Assembly (NCBI RefSeq): GCF_001305855.1
Contig: NZ_LIXZ01000002.1
Span: 186,001 to 250,000, forward strand
Reading direction: 5' to 3'
DNA length: 64,000 nucleotides
Origin: Rossellomorea vietnamensis
GTDB taxonomy: Bacteria; Bacillota; Bacilli; Bacillales; Bacillaceae_B
Every line of letters begins with the position of its first letter. Positions within the stretch are counted from its first letter, which is position 1. The notes beneath the pieces are model-generated. The model did no database searches, was not told the origin of the DNA, and saw only the letters and a program-made list of their open reading frames with translations. Below, in pieces: positions 59,381 to 64,000 of the stretch. Position numbers and translations under genes: made by a program.

Positions 59381-60628
59381 TCAAATCTCTCCTTTGACAG
59401 AACCAGCTGAAGGTATACTTCTTTTTTGCTTAAAGTGTGAACTTGTTGTTAACAAACAAAGGGAAAAGGCAGAAAGTGCAATAATGAGTGTAGTACCAAT
59501 GACTAGATATTTCACACCAAATACTTCACTCAATAATCCAGCCAGTAGGATCGTTATAATTAACAACGAACTCTGGAATAAACTCAATGTCGTCCCAATC
59601 CGCCCCATTTGTTGGGATGGAATGCTTTGTTGGAAAAACGTTTGAAATCCAGTATTAGCGAACGAGGAGAAGAAACCCAATATGATAAATCCTAAGCTTG
59701 CAACAAGAAAGGTAGTTGAAAATGAGTAGATAACATATCCTGCACTGAACAAGATTGAGCCGAACCCTATCAAATATGGGATAGTCATTTTTTTCGCAAA
59801 CACTGACATGAGTAAGGATCCTGCCAAATAGCCGAGCCCTGTGATGCTCATGAGTAAACTGAACTGACTTTCTGTTAATCCAATTACCTTCTGAGTGAAA
59901 ATCACTTCTTGAGAATCCAATGCTATCGCTAAGGTCATGATAAATTGAAATAGTACATATACAACCAAGAAGTGTTGGTTTTTCTTTAAAAATGTTAGTA
60001 CCATTTTTAAATCATTTATGATGACATTAAGGTACTTTATTTTGCCTTCACCAGAATCGGACTTTAAGTGGAGGTTTGGTAAAAAGAAAATCAAGAAACC
60101 TGAAATCAAGAAAGAAAAGGCGTTACACCATATCGCAACCTGGTAAGAACTAAACTGAACCAATGCACCTGCTATGGCTGGACCCAATACTAGTGAACCT
60201 GTTATAAGAATCGAGCTGATCGAATTATACCGTAACAATTTTTCCTTTGGTACAAGTTGTACGGTGTAAGCAGTTGAAGCCGGTTTAAAAAAGGAGCTAC
60301 ACAAGCTAATAACAAATAGGACAAGGTAGATTGACCATAACTCAGACAACAAGGGAATGATGGCTACTAAACATCCCCTTATCACATCCGTTAAGATCAT
60401 AATATGTTTTTTGTATAGACGATCTATCATACTGCCTGACCAGAATCCTGTAATGATTCCAGCTATCGGTCCAATGATCCAAAGACCAGCAACTGCAGCT
60501 ACTGAATCCGTTTTAGCAAATACAAATAAATTTAACGCTACCAGATAAATAAAGTCCCCAATATATGATATACCAACAGCACTCAACAGTAATCCAGGTG
60601 CTTTCCACTCTCTAAATGATTCCTTCAT
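59381..60628 (-). CDS. MFS transporter
   Basis: A 415-residue transporter with twelve membrane segments and a loop motif (GSMIDRLYKKHIMILTDVIRGCLVAII). Sequence pattern is that of the MFS_3 macrolide/siderophore-efflux group (VQLVPKEKLLRYNSISSILITGSLVLGPAIAGALVQF). Its ATG overlaps the ArsR-type regulator's stop (60625-60628), so the regulator and transporter are coupled, implying local control by the regulator. Substrate unknown. Confidence 0.88.
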   Translation of the reverse strand: MKESFREWKAPGLLLSAVGISYIGDFIYLVALNLFVFAKTDSVAAVAGLWIIGPIAGIITGFWSGSMIDRLYKKHIMILTDVIRGCLVAIIPLLSELWSIYLVLFVISLCSSFFKPASTAYTVQLVPKEKLLRYNSISSILITGSLVLGPAIAGALVQFSSYQVAIWCNAFSFLISGFLIFFLPNLHLKSDSGEGKIKYLNVIINDLKMVLTFLKKNQHFLVVYVLFQFIMTLAIALDSQEVIFTQKVIGLTESQFSLLMSITGLGYLAGSLLMSVFAKKMTIPYLIGFGSILFSAGYVIYSFSTTFLVASLGFIILGFFSSFANTGFQTFFQQSIPSQQMGRIGTTLSLFQSSLLIITILLAGLLSEVFGVKYLVIGTTLIIALSAFSLCLLTTSSHFKQKRSIPSAGSVKGEI

Positions 60629-61074
60629 GAACCCTTTACCTCTTCAAATGAACAGGACACTTTGTATTCCTGTCTATTCTCATCTTGTGATAGTTGACTT
60701 TCCCATCTAACAAAAAGCTGCTCTAGCTCCAAAAGGAATTGTTGCTTTTCTTCTTGATTTAAAGTTAAGTTTGTCGAAAGTGAGGAAGAAGTCTCAGAGT
60801 CTTTTTCTTCTAAAACAAATCTGGTCGCTTTTGACCTGTAATACTTCTCTAGGATGCCTCCTTTCTTCTTCTCTTTCACAAGTTCCAATATCCCTCCTTT
60901 ATAGAGAAGCTGAATATGGTAATGGACACTCCCTACTGATTTTTCTAATCTGTTCGCCACTTCCATCGCAGTTAGTTCCTCATGTTTTAGCAGATGGATG
61001 ATTTTAATTCGAGTAGCATTTGAAATTAACTTCTGTTGCTCCATTGATATGGATATCGACGATTCGTTTTTCAT
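60625..61074 (-). CDS. ArsR-like winged-helix transcriptional regulator
   Basis: A 149-residue regulator. The N-terminal half is a winged helix of the ArsR/HTH_20 kind (ISNATRIKIIHLLKHEELTAMEVANRLEKSVGSVHYHIQLLYKGGILELVKEKKKGGILEKYYR, about 17-80). The C-terminal half is charged and helical and has no metal-binding Cys. GGGGGAG before the ATG. Inverted TTCTA...TAGAA sequences lie upstream (61095-61125). It probably controls the coupled MFS gene. Confidence 0.87.
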   Translation of the reverse strand: MKNESSISISMEQQKLISNATRIKIIHLLKHEELTAMEVANRLEKSVGSVHYHIQLLYKGGILELVKEKKKGGILEKYYRSKATRFVLEEKDSETSSSLSTNLTLNQEEKQQFLLELEQLFVRWESQLSQDENRQEYKVSCSFEEVKGS

Positions 61075-61094
61075 GATTACTCCCCCTCATTCTA

Positions 61095-61125
61095 ATATTA
61101 TAGATTATTCTATTTTTTTAGAACA
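61095..61125. promoter_or_regulatory. inverted repeats upstream of the ArsR-type regulator gene
   Basis: Minus strand TTCTA-AAAAAA-TAGAA, then TCTATAATATTAGA: two adjacent AT-rich inverted repeats of a TCTA/TAGA half-site. They overlap the likely promoter and could be the regulator's own operator. Confidence 0.4.
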
Positions 61126-61183
61126 TCTCCTTCTTTTTTGAAAATATTTTTTATTTTTCAAGGGGAAGCGTTTCTAAACCTAA

Positions 61184-61220
61184 AGAAAAGACGCATACCT
61201 TAACTCATGATATGCGCCAG
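61184..61220 (-). terminator. rho-independent terminator after the anti-sigma gene
   Basis: CGCATA (61193-61198) pairs with TATGCG (61212-61217), plus flanking pairs, and TTTTC follows on the minus strand. Confidence 0.65.
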
Positions 61221-61225
61221 TAAAT

Positions 61226-62746
61226 TTATTCTACTTTCTTAAATGAACCCAACAATCTTTTCAATTCACTTCTGGATACTTTCTGCGTGACGATTTCAAT
61301 CAAATAGTCACCGCTCTCTCCTTTTACGTGAACCTCATCTGTGCCATCCACTTTGAACATATGCCATTGAATTCCGTTCATTTTCATTGAATCGATTTCT
61401 TCGCCTAGTGGCCTAACAAAATCGCCTGTTTTTCTGAGGTATGTGTCCTTAGGATGTATCCTTGTGTAAAGCAAACGAGATCCGGATCCAACTTCATTTA
61501 CAGGCTTGTCATAACTGTAGACGACATAAGCGTGAAGATCCTTGCGGTATTTTTCAATACTTGCAGAAAAAGGGGAGAGTTTCGGATCGTTAAACTCATA
61601 AAACAAAGGCATAGTCTCCCTTTGAATGGACATTACTTCTTCTACTTCACTTCGTTTTGTATCAGCATGTTCAATGACTTGGAGTTCCCTATCCCTCTCA
61701 TCCCTAAAAGAGTGAAATCCGTCAAGATCAGGTTCCAACTCATTTTCATGAAATGTTTTATTAATCACCAAGCTTTTTGGATGTAAATAACTGACTAGTT
61801 CCCCGGTATCACTATATATTTCATTTTTTACCATGATTCCAGTATCTTTATCCACCCATATCCTAAATTCTTTTTCATCTGGTTGCATGGTATCGACTAG
61901 GCTATCGTCCAGCGTACCTGCAATGACCAGCGTATTATGTCCCAATAGTTTCTCATTTTGCTTTTCGATTGACCATTCATTTTCAGGTCTCAAGTATTTG
62001 GCGATGTATGTATAATTATAAAGCGAAATTCCCGCTAACATGTTAGGAGGGGTTTCCCTGAAAATGTTCATTGTATCATATTCAAGAATACCGTCTGGAT
62101 TCATTTTGAAGATGTCATCTGCCTTTACAATGGGTATATTCTTTTCCGGCATTATGCCGAATTTCACATATTCCATTGAGTCTAAATCAAGGTGCCAAAC
62201 ATGATTTTTGTTATAATACGTTTTACTTACCATCTCTTTCGATCGAGGATTCTTTGGATCTGGATAATCGATTACCTTCTCGTATCCACCAACCACACCC
62301 TTATTTCTCACCTTATACTTAACCGTTGATTTGCTTAAATAGTATACTTCGAATTCGCCGGCCGCTGTTTCAAAGTAATCGACTGAATTAAATAACTTAT
62401 GGAGAACTTCCTCTTTTGTCATTATCTCATCGCTCTCTTTTGGCTGAGGGTGAGTAGGCTCTTTATGTTCTTGAATCTCATTCGTTTTTTCATTCTTTTG
62501 AGAAAGGCTTTCGTCTTGTGTTATACCCAAATGATTCAAGATAAAAAAGCCGGCGACTCCCAAAAATAAGGCTGTAAAACAGAAGCTTAAAATTAACCCT
62601 ATTCCAAAGTGCTTCTTTACTCTACTCGGCTCACGATTACTCTTAAAGTGGTTTCTTACCACCAATTTGTTTTTCTCCTTGAAATCTAAATCTTTCAGAA
62701 CCCGTTCATCCAATTCTTCTTTCAATTTTTCCAACATATCAGTCAT
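61226..62746 (-). CDS. large membrane-anchored anti-sigma factor
   Basis: A 506-residue protein: about 45 N-terminal cytoplasmic residues (MLEKLKEELDERVLKDLDFKEKNKL, the likely sigma-binding part), one membrane segment (about 45-68, IGLILSFCFTALFLGVAGFFIL) and a 430-residue external part. Charged linker (NEKTNEIQEHKEPTHPQ) then a LolA/RseB-like beta domain (EFEVYYLSKSTVKYKVRNK, RIWVDKDTGIMVKNEIY). No zinc motif. Start at ATG 62746 after GGAGGGGAGG; a 40-codon extension upstream reads through the sigma gene's end. Overlaps it by 8 bases, so coupled. Confidence 0.82.
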   Translation of the reverse strand: MTDMLEKLKEELDERVLKDLDFKEKNKLVVRNHFKSNREPSRVKKHFGIGLILSFCFTALFLGVAGFFILNHLGITQDESLSQKNEKTNEIQEHKEPTHPQPKESDEIMTKEEVLHKLFNSVDYFETAAGEFEVYYLSKSTVKYKVRNKGVVGGYEKVIDYPDPKNPRSKEMVSKTYYNKNHVWHLDLDSMEYVKFGIMPEKNIPIVKADDIFKMNPDGILEYDTMNIFRETPPNMLAGISLYNYTYIAKYLRPENEWSIEKQNEKLLGHNTLVIAGTLDDSLVDTMQPDEKEFRIWVDKDTGIMVKNEIYSDTGELVSYLHPKSLVINKTFHENELEPDLDGFHSFRDERDRELQVIEHADTKRSEVEEVMSIQRETMPLFYEFNDPKLSPFSASIEKYRKDLHAYVVYSYDKPVNEVGSGSRLLYTRIHPKDTYLRKTGDFVRPLGEEIDSMKMNGIQWHMFKVDGTDEVHVKGESGDYLIEIVTQKVSRSELKRLLGSFKKVE

Positions 62747-63272
62747 TTCCCTCCCCTCCTTTAAGCTTCTTCCGTAACATGTTTCTTCCTCTATGTAATC
62801 TGGACTTGATTGTTTGGCTGCTGACCCCCAACAAATCTTCAATCTCCTTATACGTAAGTTCTTCATAGTAAAACAGAATCATTATTTCACGATATTTGAT
62901 GGGAAGACCCAATACACTTTGGGATAATTCTGTTTTTGCTTCGAGGTGAAGTACACTGCTCTCTGGGGTGTGATGACTAATCCCCTTTGAAGAAAAAAAA
63001 TCACTAAACACAAGATTCCTAAAGCTCCAACTTTTCAACCGATCCTTACACAGATTTACCGTTATGGAGTAAATCCATGTTTGATAGGATGATTCTTGAC
63101 GAAACGTATCAAACTTTTGATAACACCTGATAAACACTTCCTGTGCCACATCCTCGGCAAGCTGCTCTTGTTTTAAATAGGTATAAGCAAGTCGCACAAC
63201 CTTCTTCCCATACTCATCCATTAACCATTCAACCGTCTCTTCTCTGCTCATTTCATTTTGCTCCATAAACAA
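62739..63272 (-). CDS. ECF-type RNA polymerase sigma factor
   Basis: A 177-residue ECF sigma factor. Region 2 (GKKVVRLAYTYLKQEQLAEDVAQEVFIRCYQKFDTFRQESSYQTWIYSITVNLCKDRLKSW) and region 4 (LPIKYREIMILFYYEELTYKEIEDLLGVSSQTIKSRLHRGRNMLRKKL) are complete, joined by a short linker. Closest in look to the SigM/SigX/SigV group. The first codon is uncertain (TTG 63272, ATG 63266, or an ATG further in). An ECF-type promoter lies 42-68 bp upstream, suggesting autoregulation. Coupled with the anti-sigma gene. Confidence 0.9.
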   Translation of the reverse strand: MFMEQNEMSREETVEWLMDEYGKKVVRLAYTYLKQEQLAEDVAQEVFIRCYQKFDTFRQESSYQTWIYSITVNLCKDRLKSWSFRNLVFSDFFSSKGISHHTPESSVLHLEAKTELSQSVLGLPIKYREIMILFYYEELTYKEIEDLLGVSSQTIKSRLHRGRNMLRKKLKGGEGND

Positions 63273-63313
63273 CTTCTAATCCCCTATCATCATGTACTCC
63301 TTTTCAACCTTTA

Positions 63314-63340
63314 GACGACGCTCCTACCAGAATGGTTGCA
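63314..63340 (-). promoter_or_regulatory. ECF-type autoregulatory promoter
   Basis: On the minus strand TGCAAC (63340-63335), 17 bases, CGTC (63317-63314). This matches the TGAAAC-N16/17-CGTC pattern read by B. subtilis extracytoplasmic sigma factors. It precedes the sigma gene by about 42 bp, the usual autoregulatory arrangement. Confidence 0.65.
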
Positions 63341-63473
63341 AAAAATTAAAAGGATAGCCTTTGGTGCTTTTAATAATATTAGCACTGAAATCAATTCTTC
63401 TACTGACTCTTCTACATAAAGTAGCCGACTCAAGAAAATAGTAAGACCATAAACAAAAAAGGAGACTTACCCA

Positions 63474-64000
63474 ATGAAAAAAGCAATCCTCCTGACCATC
63501 ATCCTTTTTCTACTATTTCCATTAACCACATCCGCAGTTCCAGTAAACCAAGTGAAAGCTGCTTTTATCAGGGACGGGGACTTGTGGACCTTCGTTCACG
63601 GCAAGGAAAAACAAATCACCACTACCGGCAATGTCCACTTTAAGCCTAAATGGTCGACCGACGGCACCATTCTCGCCTATCAAGTAGAGACATCATCAGA
63701 AGGAGAATCCGAGCTATGGGCCTACAATCTCAAAACCGGTAATAAGAAGAAAATTGCTTATAACGGGCACTCTCCAAAATGGGCTCACCATAAAAACCAT
63801 ATTGCCTATATAAATAATGGAATTTTAGATATTTCAGATCTCAACCGATTCTACAACATTGCAACCGGGGTCAGTGACTTCACGTGGCTCCCCGACGACA
63901 GTGGATTTCTTTTGTCTTCATCTGGAACCCTAAACCCCGATGGATGGTCAAGTGCCACCTTGTTTATTAAAAAAGTCGGCGACAACTATGAGGATATTGT
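63474..64000 (+). CDS. secreted beta-propeller (TolB-like) protein, 5' part
   Basis: The first 175 codons are present. A Sec signal peptide (MKKAILLTIILFLLFPLTTSA, cleavage after Ala21) is followed by propeller repeats: FIRDGDLWTFVHGKEKQIT, KPKWSTDGTILAYQVE, LWAYNLKTGNKKKI, SPKWAHHKNHIAYINNG, DFTWLPDDSGFLLSSSG. These are the W-S-x-D-G-x-x-L/I-A-Y type of TolB/WD40-like blades. AAGGAGACTTACCC precedes ATG 63474. Runs off the right edge. Function unknown. Confidence 0.85.
   Translation, partial: MKKAILLTIILFLLFPLTTSAVPVNQVKAAFIRDGDLWTFVHGKEKQITTTGNVHFKPKWSTDGTILAYQVETSSEGESELWAYNLKTGNKKKIAYNGHSPKWAHHKNHIAYINNGILDISDLNRFYNIATGVSDFTWLPDDSGFLLSSSGTLNPDGWSSATLFIKKVGDNYEDI

Overview
The window is a chromosomal segment of a Firmicute of the family Bacillaceae. 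The first 32 kb reproduces, gene for gene, the Bacillus subtilis order dnaB-nrdR-speD-gapB-coaE-ytaF-mutM-polA-phoRP-mdh-icd-citZ-ytwI/ytvI-fxsA-pyk-pfkA-accAD-ytsJ-dnaE/ytrHI. It adds genes that B. subtilis 168 lacks here (hflK/hflC between phoR and polA, a MaoC-like gene, a FadR-type regulator). Spore genes (ytaF, ytrH, ytrI), GGAGG-type ribosome binding sites, TTG/GTG starts and CcpN-, cre- and SigE-like sites all fit a spore-forming Bacillus relative. Genus level (for example Rossellomorea or a neighbouring marine Bacillus group) is a guess.

Region 1 (1-32,000, almost all on the minus strand) is core metabolism and information processing: replication start (dnaB), ribonucleotide reductase control, spermidine synthesis, gluconeogenic GAPDH, CoA synthesis, repair and polymerase I, SPFH-family membrane proteins, phosphate two-component signalling, the citrate branch of the TCA cycle, lower glycolysis (pfkA-pyk), acetyl-CoA carboxylase, malic enzyme and the Gram-positive DnaE. 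Together these handle pyruvate/acetyl-CoA partitioning. Intergenic DNA holds a possible self-pairing speD leader, two copies of a structured Bacillaceae repeat flanking gapB, and likely CcpN and CcpA sites.

Region 2 (32,000-64,000) is accessory: two ECF sigma/anti-sigma pairs, five MFS or ABC export units with linked MerR-, MarR- or ArsR-type regulators, six GNAT acetyltransferases, two alpha/beta hydrolases, HAD and histidine phosphatases, a NUDIX hydrolase, several lipoproteins, a lipid II flippase of the Amj family, and a DinB-family gene broken by one amber codon. Most units are short operons closed by strong rho-independent terminators.

The most unusual signal is a helically phased array of six ATTGCGTCA nonamers (32131-32242, starts every 20-21 bp) between ytrI and the first ECF sigma gene. 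Others of note are the compensatory base changes between the two gapB-flanking repeats, a promoter with the 19-bp spacer typical of MerR control beside a tandem-MerR regulator, and a multi-copy operator-like array between a divergent MFS gene and a quinone oxidoreductase gene.
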